This document shows positions 14,814 through 24,234 of a stretch of DNA of 64,000 nucleotides, piece by piece. Location: contig JADJKB010000010.1 of the NCBI GenBank assembly GCA_016706225.1, forward strand, positions 1-64,000, written 5' to 3'. The notes beneath the pieces are model-generated. The model was not told the origin of the DNA, did not search any database, and saw only the letters and a list, made by a program, of their open reading frames with translations. Within the stretch, counting starts at the first letter, position 1. Each line of letters opens with the position of its first letter. Made by a program: the position numbers and the translations under genes. The DNA comes from Myxococcales bacterium. GTDB taxonomy: Bacteria > Myxococcota_A > Polyangia > Polyangiales > Polyangiaceae.

Positions 14814-17114
14814 TCACGGTGAGGGCTGGTTGACGAGCTCGACGTAGCTTCGGCACTGCTGGCCGCGAAGCGAAGGACACGGCGCGAGCTCGGGCGGCGC
14901 GACCACACCCGGCACCACCGCCAGCGCAACGCTGCTCGGCTGCTCCGACGAGTGACCGACGTCGTACAGCGCGTCGCCGCTGAACTTCTTCAGATTGAAG
15001 CGCCACTCGGCGCGACTGTCACCCGGAGTGTCCACGGAGATCCGGAGGCGTGAACCCTTGCGGAAGACGTGCGTCATGCCGGCAATGCCCACTCGAACCT
15101 TGGCCCACTGCCCGGGCACCAACATTTCCAGGTCCTTCTCCCGGAAGGTGTGCTCCGGCCACACCTCGGTGGACTCCGCCGCGAGCCCGCGGTGGCTGGC
15201 GCGCAACCAGCCGCTCTGCACGTACATCTCCTGTCCGTCCGGCCGCACCTCGCTCACGTTCACTTCGAGATCGGCGTCGTCGACGTTGCTCTTCAGGAAC
15301 AGATCGACACTCCCGGTGCCCAGCACGGGCATGTCCTCGGTCAGTGCATCACTCACGAAGGCCACGGCCTTGCCGGACTCGAGGGGTTTCCAATCGTAGT
15401 CTGGCAAGAGCGCCCACACGCCGCCCTTCGCCAAGATCCCCCGCTGCCCCGCGCCGGGATCCAGCGCAAACCGGCTTGCTCCACTGGCAGCGACCGGTGC
15501 GGCGCTGGCCAGAGTGCCATCTGGCTGAAAATAGAAACGCCGCGTCGTCGCGCCCTCGATGGGCCAGCCCGAAAACTTCTGCTCGTGCACACCCTGGGGC
15601 GCGCCCAGAGGAGCCTTGCCCCCCGCTTCGAACAACACCCGGAGCGGCGGCTCTTTTTCGTACGCCGCTCGCGCCTCCTCGTAGGTCTTGGCGTCGCTGA
15701 AGCGATCCGGGGGCAGCTCTAGCTTCACCTTGAAGATCTCGTTGAACAAGAGCGGGATCAGGGTGCGGATCCCGTCGTCGGCGCTCGGGATCTTCTTCGC
15801 CACGTAGATGTCCAGAAAGTACTTCCACTCGAGCAGCGTCTGCGGCCCGTAGGCGTCGGGGTGCACGCCGTTGTAGACGGTGAAACGTGTCATCGGCGAG
15901 CTGGTGAAGCGGTCGAGCAACGTGAAGAAGAACGGTCCGGTCTGTTCGTCTTGCCAGGCCCCCGCCAGGAACACGGGCACGTCGATCTGATCCACGAACG
16001 TGGTGGGGTTGAGCGGCGCCGCGACCTCGTCGGTGTAGAACGGGGTGTCCTTGGCCTTCTGGAGGATGTCGACCTTCTGACTGTGCAAGAGCTGGTGCTC
16101 CTTGCAGGCGTCGTCCCCGGCGTCGACCTTGGCCTGCTCCCAGCCCTGACCGTAGGGGTCGGCTTTGTCGAGCACGTTCTCGGCCCAGTTGAGCGCGAAG
16201 CCGTCGTTGAGAATTCCGCCCGGCACGAGCGTGCTCACCGTGTTGCCGATCACCGACAGCGGCGCGATGGACGCCAGGCTCGGCGGATGGGTCTTGGCCA
16301 CGAACAGCTGGGTGATCCCCGGGTACGAGAGCCCCGTCATGCCCACCTTGTGGTTCAGCACCCAGTCCTGCGCGGCCACTGTCTCGATCACGTCGTAGCC
16401 GTCCAGGAGCTGAAGCGGCTCGAAGAAGTCGTAGGCCCCATCGGAGCAGCCGGTACCGCGCATGTTCACGCCGACCGTCGCGTAGCCCATCAGGGCGGCG
16501 ATCAGCGCACTGGAGTCCGACGGGGCGTCGCACAGCACCGGAAGCTCACCGCACAGATCTTCGTACTGACCGATCGGCTCACCGGGTTTCGAGGGGTCGT
16601 AGCCCGAGTAGTTCACCACCGTGGGGTACGGCCCCTTGTCCGCTGGCCCGGGCAGGGTGACGTAGATCGATAGCTTGATGCCGTCGCGCACCGTGATGTA
16701 CCCCGACCCGGCCTTCAGCTTCTGCGCAGCGTAAGAGTCCTGGCTCGGCAGGCTCCCCGCCACCGACATCACCTCGACCGCGTCGCTCTCTTCGCCGCCG
16801 CCGCGCACACGATAACCCTTGCCCGGCGTCAGCTCGCGCACGACCAAGCTGCCTAGCTCGTCCGCGGTCCCCGTCTGCACCACCGCACCCTTTGCGTCGA
16901 CGACGTCGAGGCTCGTCCCAGGTTTCGCGTGGGTGACGTAGATCTGCTCCACCGTCCCGCGAGTCTTGAAGCTGGCCGTCGGAGCGGTCGTGCCACCGGT
17001 TCCACCGCTGCCGCCGGTGCCGCCGGTGCCCAGCGGGGAGATCACAAAACGCTCGTCCTCACCGCAGCCAACCAGGAAGGGTGCGAGGATCACCCACAGA
17101 ACTGCGCTCCGCAT
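14814..17114 (-). CDS. CocE/NonD-family hydrolase lipoprotein (X-Pro dipeptidyl-peptidase-like)
   Basis: A 766-residue exported hydrolase. The N-terminus is a lipoprotein signal with lipobox LVGC, then a Gly/Thr linker (TGGTGGSGGTGGT) and a small beta domain. The S15/CocE core follows: YPTVVNYSGYDP, GYATVGVNMRGTGCSDG, nucleophile elbow GLSYPG, a downstream Asp in the FLAGAWQDEQTGP region and His in GVHPDA. The C-terminal third is the jelly-roll domain of this family (DADLEVNVSEVRPDG, KGSRLRISVDTPGD). It probably cleaves esters or X-Pro peptides in the periplasm; the substrate cannot be told. It is convergent with the kinase. Confidence 0.85.
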   Translation of the reverse strand: MRSAVLWVILAPFLVGCGEDERFVISPLGTGGTGGSGGTGGTTAPTASFKTRGTVEQIYVTHAKPGTSLDVVDAKGAVVQTGTADELGSLVVRELTPGKGYRVRGGGEESDAVEVMSVAGSLPSQDSYAAQKLKAGSGYITVRDGIKLSIYVTLPGPADKGPYPTVVNYSGYDPSKPGEPIGQYEDLCGELPVLCDAPSDSSALIAALMGYATVGVNMRGTGCSDGAYDFFEPLQLLDGYDVIETVAAQDWVLNHKVGMTGLSYPGITQLFVAKTHPPSLASIAPLSVIGNTVSTLVPGGILNDGFALNWAENVLDKADPYGQGWEQAKVDAGDDACKEHQLLHSQKVDILQKAKDTPFYTDEVAAPLNPTTFVDQIDVPVFLAGAWQDEQTGPFFFTLLDRFTSSPMTRFTVYNGVHPDAYGPQTLLEWKYFLDIYVAKKIPSADDGIRTLIPLLFNEIFKVKLELPPDRFSDAKTYEEARAAYEKEPPLRVLFEAGGKAPLGAPQGVHEQKFSGWPIEGATTRRFYFQPDGTLASAAPVAASGASRFALDPGAGQRGILAKGGVWALLPDYDWKPLESGKAVAFVSDALTEDMPVLGTGSVDLFLKSNVDDADLEVNVSEVRPDGQEMYVQSGWLRASHRGLAAESTEVWPEHTFREKDLEMLVPGQWAKVRVGIAGMTHVFRKGSRLRISVDTPGDSRAEWRFNLKKFSGDALYDVGHSSEQPSSVALAVVPGVVAPPELAPCPSLRGQQCRSYVELVNQPSP

Positions 17115-17221
17115 AGGACCGGCATTCTGCCGCTTCGCCCGACGCTAAGCAACGAACGCCCTCGACAACGCGCGGCGCAGTCATCTTGCCCGGCAGCGCG
17201 ATCCGGGCAATTCTTGGCCCC

Positions 17222-17644
17222 ATGCTTCGCCACACCCTGTTCGCAATTTCGTTGTCCCTCGGCGCGCTGACGTTCCAGGCAAGCTCGGCCCACGCCGATG
17301 TCCCACCCCCGAACGGCTGCAACACACCGGGCGCGAGCTGCACGACGGCTCCCCCCGACTACAAGAGTCCCGGCACCTGCGTCACCTCCAAGTGCCAGAA
17401 GGCGCTGCCGGACGGCAGCATCGAATACGACTGTTCGCTGTGTGTTCCGAGCGACGCGGGCAGCGCGGGCGCCGGCGGTGGCGCCGGCGCTGGCGGCAGC
17501 CCGTCCACCGGCGGCAAGAAGGCCAGCGACTCGAGCAGTGATAGCAGCTGCAGTCTGCGCGCGACGAACACCGGCGAACCCACCGGGCTCTTGTCCCTGG
17601 GACTCGTGCTGGCGGGGCTCGCTCTTCGTCGCCGCCGCGGGTGA
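17222..17644 (+). CDS. Exported protein with MYXO-CTERM-like sorting tail
   Basis: A 140-residue protein starting at ATG 17222. It has a signal peptide (LFAISLSLGALTFQASSAHA), a Cys-rich domain (six Cys in NGCNTPGASCTTAPP, GTCVTSKCQK and CSLCVPS), a Gly/Ala/Ser linker, a Cys (SSCSLRA), and a hydrophobic helix ending in RRRRG. The tail Cys-linker-helix-Arg fits the MYXO-CTERM signal by which myxobacterial proteins are processed and held at the surface. The function of the Cys-rich domain is unknown. The next gene overlaps its stop by GTGA. Confidence 0.7.
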   Translation: MLRHTLFAISLSLGALTFQASSAHADVPPPNGCNTPGASCTTAPPDYKSPGTCVTSKCQKALPDGSIEYDCSLCVPSDAGSAGAGGGAGAGGSPSTGGKKASDSSSDSSCSLRATNTGEPTGLLSLGLVLAGLALRRRRG

Positions 17645-18756
17645 ACCATGAGGCTCGCGTGAGCTCCCTGGTCGAGCGTGCCGTCTCGCCTCTCGACTGG
17701 GCGCGCAGCGCGCTGTATCGGGTCGCGCTCCGCGTCCGCCCACTCGCGCCGCTGATCGTGACCAAAGATCGGCGGGTCGCGCTGACCGCGAGCCTGCACG
17801 CAATCGTTGCCTTCGTGCTCACGGTCACCGTACCCACGCTGTTGCTCGCGCTCGGCCCGATCTTCCTCGGGGTCGCCCACGTGGCCGCTGATCTGCGTTA
17901 CCTGGTCCTGCGCCGCGGCCTGGCCAAGGGCTGGCTCGTGATCATCGCCGTCGCCTGCGCGAGCATCGTCGTGCTCCGGAGCTCTCAGGAGCTTGGCGCC
18001 GATCCGGTCGCCGTGGCGCGCCTCGAGTTCGGCGTCGTGACCGCCTGGATCGGGGCCGCGCTCGCCGCCGGAGCGCTCGTCTCGGGCCGTTTTGGCCGCG
18101 CGGCCTTGGGCGCGCTGCTGCTCGCGGCCTTCGGGATCTACGCGCAGCTCGAGCCCTACGCCGTGCGCATTGGCTTCACCCACCTGCACAACCTGGTCGC
18201 GCTCGCGCTGTGGCTGTACCTGTTCCGGGGCCGGCGTTCGTCCGCCCTCTTGCCCCTCGGGCTCATGCTCGCTTTCTCTCTGATCTTGCTGAGCGGACAG
18301 ACCTACTTCTGGACCGAGCGACTCGGCACCGAGCAGCTCTTGGGTCTGCACATTCTGGCGGCATCGGACTGGCTCGCACCGGGGCTGCCGTTTCGCGCCG
18401 CCGCGGGGCTGACCCTCAGCTTCGCGTTCTTGCAGTCGGTGCACTACTCGACCTGGTTACTCGTCGTGCCCCAGGAGGACGTGCGCGGACAGGGCACCGT
18501 CACCTTTCGTATGGCGGCCCGAGCGATGACCCGGGAGTTCAGCCGCGTAGGGCTGCTGCTCTTGGCGCTGTCGGCCCTGGCCGTGCTGCTCGGCGCGTTG
18601 TTCAACGTGCACAGGAGTCGCAATCTGTACCTGTCGTTGGCGATGTTCCACGGTTACCTCGAGCTCGCACTCGGCGCGTACTTCTTCGTTCGCGGTGGCA
18701 CGCTGAAGCTCTCGGAGCCCGCGGCTACCCCTTCACTCGCCGTCGCGTCACGCTGA
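17641..18756 (+). CDS. Polytopic membrane protein, unknown function
   Basis: A 371-residue protein with about nine predicted membrane helices. His-containing helix motifs recur: FLGVAHVAADLRYLVLRR, IGFTHLHNLVALALWLYLF, FLQSVHYSTWLLVVPQED and MFHGYLELALG. Membrane-embedded His residues can bind metal or haem, but I do not recognise the family. The GTG at 17641 overlaps the preceding stop; GTG 17659 is an alternative. Its end overlaps the convergent gene by 32 bases. Coupling to the MYXO-CTERM gene suggests they are made together. Confidence 0.65.
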   Translation: MNHEARVSSLVERAVSPLDWARSALYRVALRVRPLAPLIVTKDRRVALTASLHAIVAFVLTVTVPTLLLALGPIFLGVAHVAADLRYLVLRRGLAKGWLVIIAVACASIVVLRSSQELGADPVAVARLEFGVVTAWIGAALAAGALVSGRFGRAALGALLLAAFGIYAQLEPYAVRIGFTHLHNLVALALWLYLFRGRRSSALLPLGLMLAFSLILLSGQTYFWTERLGTEQLLGLHILAASDWLAPGLPFRAAAGLTLSFAFLQSVHYSTWLLVVPQEDVRGQGTVTFRMAARAMTREFSRVGLLLLALSALAVLLGALFNVHRSRNLYLSLAMFHGYLELALGAYFFVRGGTLKLSEPAATPSLAVASR

Positions 18757-20626
18757 TCGAGACCGGCGCGCCGCCGTCGGCTCGCCGGACCAGCAGCAAG
18801 ACCTGGCTGCCTTCCGGACCCCGGATGCGGTGGATGGCGCCCTCGAACCCGAGCGCGACCACTGACTGCCCGTCGATCGCGAGCAGCGCATCGCCCGGGA
18901 CGAGACCGGCCTCGGCTGCCCCGCTTCCCGGCATCACCTGGCCAATCATCAGGGCGTCGTCCTTCGCAGCGAGCACCGCACCGATGCCCACCAGCTCGAT
19001 CCGCGGCTCCTCGTCGGCGCCGAGCGGGGTCAGCTCGACCTCCAGTGGACCCAGGGACTCCTCGCCGCGCACGCTCAATCCGCCGATCAGCCGCGCGTGG
19101 TGCGCTGAGGCCTCGACCAGCACCGAGCGCTCACCGGGCCCGAGACCCGAGAGCACGAAGCGACCAGCCGCGTCGCTCTCGGCCGCGGCGATCAGCTGCA
19201 CCGCGCCCTCCCCACCGCCGTGGCGACCCTCCAGAGAGACCTTCGCGTGCTGGAGCGGCGCGTGGCTCACAGCGTCTCGCACGACACCCACGAGCTTGGC
19301 GCCCACGCTCAGCGAGACGTCCTCGCGTTTGCCCTCGGCGACGTCGATCTCGCGCTCCACGGAGGCCGCGAAGCCCGCAGCGGCAACCAACATCAGGTAC
19401 CTTCCCGGGCGCAGCCCCTCGATCACGAACTGCCCATCGGCATCGAAGACCGTGACGGCGCGGACCGCCTCGAGCGCGATCGGCCCACGCCGCTCGGAGA
19501 GCATCACGCTGAACGCGGCCACCGGCGCCCCCGTGGCGGCATGCGTGACACGACCTCCGAAGCTCACACCCAGGCTGAGCGTCAGGGTCACCTGCGGGCC
19601 GTCGACAGGCACGTCGCGCAAGCTCGCCGGTGCACTCGTCCCGTCGCTGGCCATCAAAAAATATCTGCCCAGCTCCAACCCGGTCAGCAGGAACACACCC
19701 GCGGCGTCGGTGCGCCCCCGCACCGGCAGCGAGATCAGCTCGGCCGCGGGGTTTTCTGCGTCGCGCCGTGCGACGACGGCAACGTCTGCTCGCTCCGCCC
19801 CCGTCTCGTCGATCACCCGGCCGCGGATCGTTCCCCCGCGCTCGGCGGAGGCCCTCACCAGCTTGATCCGAACGCGCTTGCTGATCCGCGCACTCACGTC
19901 GATGCGCGAGCGACCGGCACCGAGCGATGCGTGGGTAGCCTCCACGATTGCGCCGTCCGGAGCGTTGAACGAAACCTCACCCGCGTCATTCGTCTGGTGC
20001 TCCGCCGCAAAGTCTCCTCGGTCGAGCTCGAATTCGTCGCCCCCGACGACCCGCACGTGCGCACCGGCGGCTGGCCGCCCGCCTTCGTCGACGACCAGGC
20101 CGCGGTATCGAACCAGGGGCTGCAAGCGTAAGAGCACCCCGACGATGCCGACTCCGAGCCGCGCCGTCAGGGTGATCGGGCTCGACGACAGCTCGGCCGA
20201 GAGCGGCAGGAAGCCCGGCGCGCTCACGCCGACGACCTCGTGCAGCCCGGCCCGCTCCGGCTGAAACACGAAGCTGCCGTCGGCTCCGCTCCTCACGACC
20301 CGAGCGCCATCCGGTCCAACGAAGGTCAGCTCTGCCTGCGGCACCGGCGCGCCGTCGCCCGCCGACACGACCCGCCCCGCAAACACACCCAGGCGGCCGT
20401 CGTTCGCGCGTTCGACGGCGCCCTCGGACAGCTGGATGCTGCCGAATCCCCCTCGTCGGGGCCGGAGTCTCACCGACGTCGAGGCGGAAGCCGGCGCGGC
20501 GCTGGCTGCACTCGGGGCACCGCTCGTGCCCCGCCGCACACCAAGACGATAGCCGGCGAAGAGCGCGATCGCGAGCAGCGCGAGGGCCATCAGAACGGTG
20601 CGAAGGCCGGTGCGGGCTCGGGGCAT
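18725..20626 (-). CDS. Exported protein with carboxypeptidase-regulatory-like repeats and C-terminal PDZ
   Basis: A 633-residue protein anchored by one N-terminal helix (VLMALALLAIALFAGYRLGV). At least five carboxypeptidase-regulatory-like beta-sandwich units follow (for example GRVVSAGDGAPVPQAELTF, GLVVDEGGRPAAGAHVRVVG, GRVIDETGAERADVAVV, GVVRDAVSHAPLQHAKVSL), each ending in a YFLMASDG-like strand. The last 90 residues are a PDZ domain (PGSGAAEAGLVPGDALLAIDG). No protease triad is present, so it probably acts in binding or assembly at the envelope. This architecture is common in myxobacteria and of unknown role. Confidence 0.75.
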   Translation of the reverse strand: MPRARTGLRTVLMALALLAIALFAGYRLGVRRGTSGAPSAASAAPASASTSVRLRPRRGGFGSIQLSEGAVERANDGRLGVFAGRVVSAGDGAPVPQAELTFVGPDGARVVRSGADGSFVFQPERAGLHEVVGVSAPGFLPLSAELSSSPITLTARLGVGIVGVLLRLQPLVRYRGLVVDEGGRPAAGAHVRVVGGDEFELDRGDFAAEHQTNDAGEVSFNAPDGAIVEATHASLGAGRSRIDVSARISKRVRIKLVRASAERGGTIRGRVIDETGAERADVAVVARRDAENPAAELISLPVRGRTDAAGVFLLTGLELGRYFLMASDGTSAPASLRDVPVDGPQVTLTLSLGVSFGGRVTHAATGAPVAAFSVMLSERRGPIALEAVRAVTVFDADGQFVIEGLRPGRYLMLVAAAGFAASVEREIDVAEGKREDVSLSVGAKLVGVVRDAVSHAPLQHAKVSLEGRHGGGEGAVQLIAAAESDAAGRFVLSGLGPGERSVLVEASAHHARLIGGLSVRGEESLGPLEVELTPLGADEEPRIELVGIGAVLAAKDDALMIGQVMPGSGAAEAGLVPGDALLAIDGQSVVALGFEGAIHRIRGPEGSQVLLLVRRADGGAPVSISVTRRRVKG

Positions 20627-20730
20627 GGGGTGATCCTTCTAAATTTAGTGTGCCGGGTCCGCAATTTCAGAAGCGCGTCGGTGACGCGCTCGATCGTGAG
20701 CGGGCGCGTCAGCCGCCGCTGACGCCAGCA

Positions 20731-21444
20731 TCAAATTCCGCCGTGCGAACTGCAGTCGCGTTCTTCGTAGCTCGTCTTTGCGTGACGATAACGCCGTCCG
20801 TCGAAGCGCCACTGCTCGTACCTCACGGATTCGCAGCACTGGACGACGCACGACCAGCCCCCGCCCAAGTCGAGCAAACCGCGGTGGGATGTCTCGAGCG
20901 GGCCCAGACCGGCACGCGTCACGATCTCCCCGAGAAAATGACCACACTTGCCGCGGCGAACGTAGACGTAAGTTCGATGTGTGGTGTTCCATACTCCTCC
21001 GTCGAAGAATTCGTCCTCCTGACCGTCCGCGTCGAGATCGGCGGACAGCCTGAGACTGGGTTCGCTTGCGCCACCGGGCGCGGACTGTCCCAACGCTCGA
21101 TGCCGTCTCTTCACGTCTGCCTCGGTGTCGACACAGCGCCCGGGCGGATGAAACGCCAGCTTTGTTTTGGGCTTCTCGGCGCCGCCGTCCTCGCGTGCAC
21201 CCGAGTCCGACGCTGCCCCGGTCAGCGGTCGCGAGGCAAACCCAGCGTCGGGTACCGGCGCGCTCTCGGCGTCGGGCTCACTCGGCGGAGCCGGCGGCGT
21301 CGGCGCTGCCGGCGCTGGCACTTGGCTCGGCCCGAGCGGCGGCGTCTCGTCGGGCGCTGTGGCACCCGTGCGCTCCGTCGCTCCGCCTGCGCACGCGGAT
21401 GCGACGGCGGCGCCGACGAGCCAAGACCACGGTCGACTCCGCAC
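20731..21444 (-). CDS. Putative lipoprotein, unknown function
   Basis: A 237-residue product if started at GTG 21444, which places a signal sequence at the N-terminus (SWLVGAAVASACAGG, lipobox ASAC). Further upstream starts only add Arg-rich sequence. A long Pro/Ala/Glu linker leads to a C-terminal domain with RLSADLDADGQEDEFFDGGVW, which resembles an EF-hand-like or FG-GAP Asp-rich loop. A Cys-containing end follows (GGWSCVVQCCESVRYEQWRFDG). No family is recognised. It is divergent from the acetyltransferase gene. Confidence 0.55.
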   Translation of the reverse strand: MRSRPWSWLVGAAVASACAGGATERTGATAPDETPPLGPSQVPAPAAPTPPAPPSEPDAESAPVPDAGFASRPLTGAASDSGAREDGGAEKPKTKLAFHPPGRCVDTEADVKRRHRALGQSAPGGASEPSLRLSADLDADGQEDEFFDGGVWNTTHRTYVYVRRGKCGHFLGEIVTRAGLGPLETSHRGLLDLGGGWSCVVQCCESVRYEQWRFDGRRYRHAKTSYEERDCSSHGGI

Positions 21445-21559
21445 CCGGCCCAATCTCCCACGAGCCCGCGCGCGCGTCGATGCGCTCGCGGGATCCGCCA
21501 CTCGGGGGCACATGCCAGGCGATTGCTCTCCAAGCCTCGGCTCGGCGATAGTGGTCGGC

Positions 21560-22084
21560 ATGGAGCTCCGAGGGGACGATTTTGTGCTTCGCCCGCTGGC
21601 CGATCACGATTTCGGCATGATCGCCGCGGCCAGCCGGAGCGACGTGCCGGACTGGACGTTCGTGCCGCGCGACCTCTCGGACCAAGATGCCAAGGTCTGG
21701 GTGGAGAAGCGGGTCGCCGCTTCGGCGGCCGGCGGTCCGATCCGTTTGGTCATCGAGGTGAACGGTGAAGCCGCGGGCGTCGTCGGTGCGCACCAGCCGT
21801 ACGCTCACGACGCCGGGCTGCTCGAGGCGTTCTACTTCGTGCTGCCCGCGTTTCGCCGACGCGGGCTGGCCGGCGCCGCGTTACGCCTCTTGGGCGATCA
21901 CGCGCTGCGCGTGACGCCGGGGCTCCGCCGCCTGCAGCTGTTCGTGATCGAAGGCAATCCGGCGTCAGCGCGCGTGGCCGAGCGCGCCGGATATCAGCGC
22001 GAGGGTTCGCTCACGAAGCATGTCATGGCGGTGAACGGCTTTGGTCCACGCGACGCGGCGCTCTACGCGCTCATCGTGGGTTGA
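21560..22084 (+). CDS. GNAT-family N-acetyltransferase (RimJ/RimL-like)
   Basis: A 174-residue enzyme. The N-terminus MELRGDDFVLRPLADHD is typical of RimJ/RimL-type proteins. The acetyl-CoA site lies in AFYFVLPAFRRRGLAGAALRLLGDHA (the RRRGLAGAA stretch is the Q/RxxGxG/A loop). NPASARVAERAGYQREG is the conserved C-terminal helix-strand. It transfers acetyl groups to an amine, a protein N-terminus or a small molecule; the target is not evident. ATG 21560 is chosen over upstream frame sequence, which lies antisense to the lipoprotein signal. Confidence 0.8.
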   Translation: MELRGDDFVLRPLADHDFGMIAAASRSDVPDWTFVPRDLSDQDAKVWVEKRVAASAAGGPIRLVIEVNGEAAGVVGAHQPYAHDAGLLEAFYFVLPAFRRRGLAGAALRLLGDHALRVTPGLRRLQLFVIEGNPASARVAERAGYQREGSLTKHVMAVNGFGPRDAALYALIVG

Positions 22085-22087
22085 GCG

Positions 22088-22636
22088 ATGGGGCACGAAC
22101 GCACACGGACCCGACTGGGCGCGGTGTTGGCCCTGTGTTTCGGCGTCGCGGCCAGCAGTTGCGGCTCGCGCAGCTCCCTCGTCGAACCAACACCTGGCGA
22201 CGCTGGGTCCCCGGGCGAACCGTGCGAGCCACCGCAAATCGACGCGCCCTGCGCGCTCGACATCGAGAACACCGCGGCGGGCAGCGAAGTGTGGAGCGCG
22301 AGCTTCGACGTCGGCACGGCGGCGCTCATCGGCCCCTTCGCCGCGGACGCATCCGGCTCCACCTACTTCGTCGCGCGCCTGCTCGAACCGGGCAGCTCGC
22401 AGCGCCTGGTCACGCGCGCACTCGCCGACGGCGCCGAGGTTTGGCAGGCCGCCCTGCCCGTGTCGGGGAAACACCCGACCTACTCCATGCTCTTGAACAA
22501 TGCCGGGGCGCTGGTGATGGCGATTGACAATCGAGCTCATGCCTTCGCGAGCGGCCGCGCAAAACCACCCCGCTGTGCGTGGTGGCCAACACCCCAAGGC
22601 GGTCCCGACGGCAGGGCGTGCGCCCGCGGGATCTAG
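22088..22636 (+). CDS. Putative lipoprotein, probably truncated
   Basis: A 182-residue frame beginning three bases after the acetyltransferase. It has a lipoprotein signal (LALCFGVAASSC) and a domain that looks like the start of a beta-propeller (GSEVWSASFDVGTAALIGPFAADASGSTYFVAR; LADGAEVWQAALPVSG, resembling PQQ-type repeats). Orderly sequence stops near NRAHAFASGR. The last 30 residues (PPRCAWWPTPQGGPDG) look like non-coding frame, so the gene has probably lost its 3' part through deletion or frameshift near 22550. No known function. Confidence 0.5.
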   Translation: MGHERTRTRLGAVLALCFGVAASSCGSRSSLVEPTPGDAGSPGEPCEPPQIDAPCALDIENTAAGSEVWSASFDVGTAALIGPFAADASGSTYFVARLLEPGSSQRLVTRALADGAEVWQAALPVSGKHPTYSMLLNNAGALVMAIDNRAHAFASGRAKPPRCAWWPTPQGGPDGRACARGI

Positions 22637-22714
22637 GTCTCCCCGCCGGTGTCGGCTTCGCCGCCGGGCGCGGCGCGCTGCTGCGCCGCCGTGGGCTCGG
22701 CGCCAGGCGCATGA

Positions 22715-23122
22715 ATGTCGCCCCGGTCCCCGGGCAACGGATTCGCCCGAGGTGATGCCATGGCAGCGACGAGCTGGAAGTCCGGCGGCACGCTCCGCAT
22801 GACGAGCACGGGAACCTTGGTCGGTATGCCGGCCCTCCGCTCCGGGCTCGACGCCTACCACCCGGAGCGCTGGAGCTGCCCGCCGGAACCCGGCACGAAC
22901 CCCATCATTCCGTGTGACGACGTCGATGATGAAGTCACGAACGCGCCCTGGCGATCGCTGCAAGCTGCCGCGCCGCTGCCAGAGCGAACCCCGCTGCCGC
23001 GCCTGCCCACGCGTCGTGTCATGCCCGCCGATGAACGGCGCCTGCTCCAGCGCTGCGCCGTGATAGCGCTCGTTGCACTGCCGACGGTCGTCTTGGTGTT
23101 GTGGTGGAGCGCCGGGCGCTGA
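22715..23122 (+). CDS. Weak hypothetical gene in an otherwise empty 500-bp stretch
   Basis: Bases 22637-23140 hold no recognised gene. The longest sensible frame is 135 residues and ends in a credible tail: a basic helix (MPADERRLLQRCA) followed by one membrane segment (VIALVALPTVVLVLWW). The first 80 residues look poor. It may be the end of a gene whose front was lost, perhaps by the event that truncated the lipoprotein at 22088. Confidence 0.25.
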   Translation: MSPRSPGNGFARGDAMAATSWKSGGTLRMTSTGTLVGMPALRSGLDAYHPERWSCPPEPGTNPIIPCDDVDDEVTNAPWRSLQAAAPLPERTPLPRLPTRRVMPADERRLLQRCAVIALVALPTVVLVLWWSAGR

Positions 23123-23140
23123 GCCGCGGCTGGCCCGAGC

Positions 23141-24103
23141 CTAGTTTGCTGGCGCAGCGTCCGCCATCACACCGCCGTCCCCCGCGGTCGGCACGTCCTG
23201 ACAGCAGCGAAACCCGACCTCGTAACCCTGATAGGTCTCGCCGTGGCTCTGGGTGATCGCCCGACAGCGATTGCGCACGGGTCCCCACCAGCCGCCCTTG
23301 ATCCCCGAGCGATGCGGTGGGTTTTTCCAGGGTTGGCTCACCCACTCGTTGGCGTTGCCGTTCAGATCGTAGATCCCGAACGGCGAGACACACTCCGGGT
23401 GCGAGCCGATCGGCTCACGACCATCGACCCGCTTGTACTCCGCGGCGCACGTCGGGTTGGCCAGGCACTGCTCGTAGGGCAAGAGGCGTTTGCTGGGTGT
23501 CTGGTACGGCTTGTCGATGTTGCATTTGTTCGCGTCGCGCTCGAGGCCGTAGGTGTAAGGCAACATCTTCTCGCCTTCGCAGGCGAAGGTGAACTCACTC
23601 TCGGTACACAAACGCTTGCCGTGGGCTCGACAGGTGCGGTCGGCGTCGGCCCAGCTGATCAGGGTCATTGGCAGCTCCCCGACCACGTTCGGATACTCGT
23701 AGCGGTCCATGCAAAAGCGCATCTTGCGTGGCTCCGGCGCGGTGCTCGTACACTTCGAAGCTTCGAACTTCGCGCAACGATTTTCATCGGCGCCGGCCTC
23801 GGGGCTCGACAGCTGTTCGAGGCAACGCTGCTCGACCGCCCGGCAGTGTTCCCCCTCGACCAGCGCCATGCCGTCCGGGCAGCTCGTGACAGGTTCGCTT
23901 GCCGGCTCCGCGCTCACCGCGACGGGCGGCACTTCGGTCTTCTCTTTCGCGACCGGCCTGGCCTCGCGTCGCAGCTTCTTGGCGCGCACGCGCTGGGGCG
24001 TCACCTTCGCCGCTGGCGGCGGAGCCGCGCCGTCGTCGTTCGCTGCGCAGGCCACGAAGAGCGCGAGCGGGGGCAAGCAGAGGAGCGCACGGAGCCGGAG
24101 CAT
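23141..24103 (-). CDS. SUMF1/formylglycine-generating-enzyme-like lipoprotein
   Basis: A 320-residue lipoprotein (signal ending LFVACAA). A Pro/Ala/Lys linker leads to a SUMF1-type domain: FCMDRYEYPNVVGELPMTLISWADADRTCRAHGKRLCTESEF, PFGIYDLNGNANEWVSQPW, and GGWWGPVRNRC with GYEVGFRCCQD. These blocks match the domain of sulfatase-modifying factors and many myxobacterial surface proteins. A copper-site Cys pair typical of true formylglycine-generating enzymes is not clear, so a binding or structural role is as likely as catalysis. It is often found with kinases in this group. Confidence 0.75.
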   Translation of the reverse strand: MLRLRALLCLPPLALFVACAANDDGAAPPPAAKVTPQRVRAKKLRREARPVAKEKTEVPPVAVSAEPASEPVTSCPDGMALVEGEHCRAVEQRCLEQLSSPEAGADENRCAKFEASKCTSTAPEPRKMRFCMDRYEYPNVVGELPMTLISWADADRTCRAHGKRLCTESEFTFACEGEKMLPYTYGLERDANKCNIDKPYQTPSKRLLPYEQCLANPTCAAEYKRVDGREPIGSHPECVSPFGIYDLNGNANEWVSQPWKNPPHRSGIKGGWWGPVRNRCRAITQSHGETYQGYEVGFRCCQDVPTAGDGGVMADAAPAN

Positions 24104-24234
24104 CGGCCCGAACCTAGCGGCGGCAGCGGCGATCGGCCGAGTTTTTTGCCCTTACGGCCCAGGCTTCGTTATGCCTGCGAAGGCAGGGCGGAAGTGTGCC
24201 CGAGCGCCGTCGTCCGCGCGCTAAGCTCGGCCCG

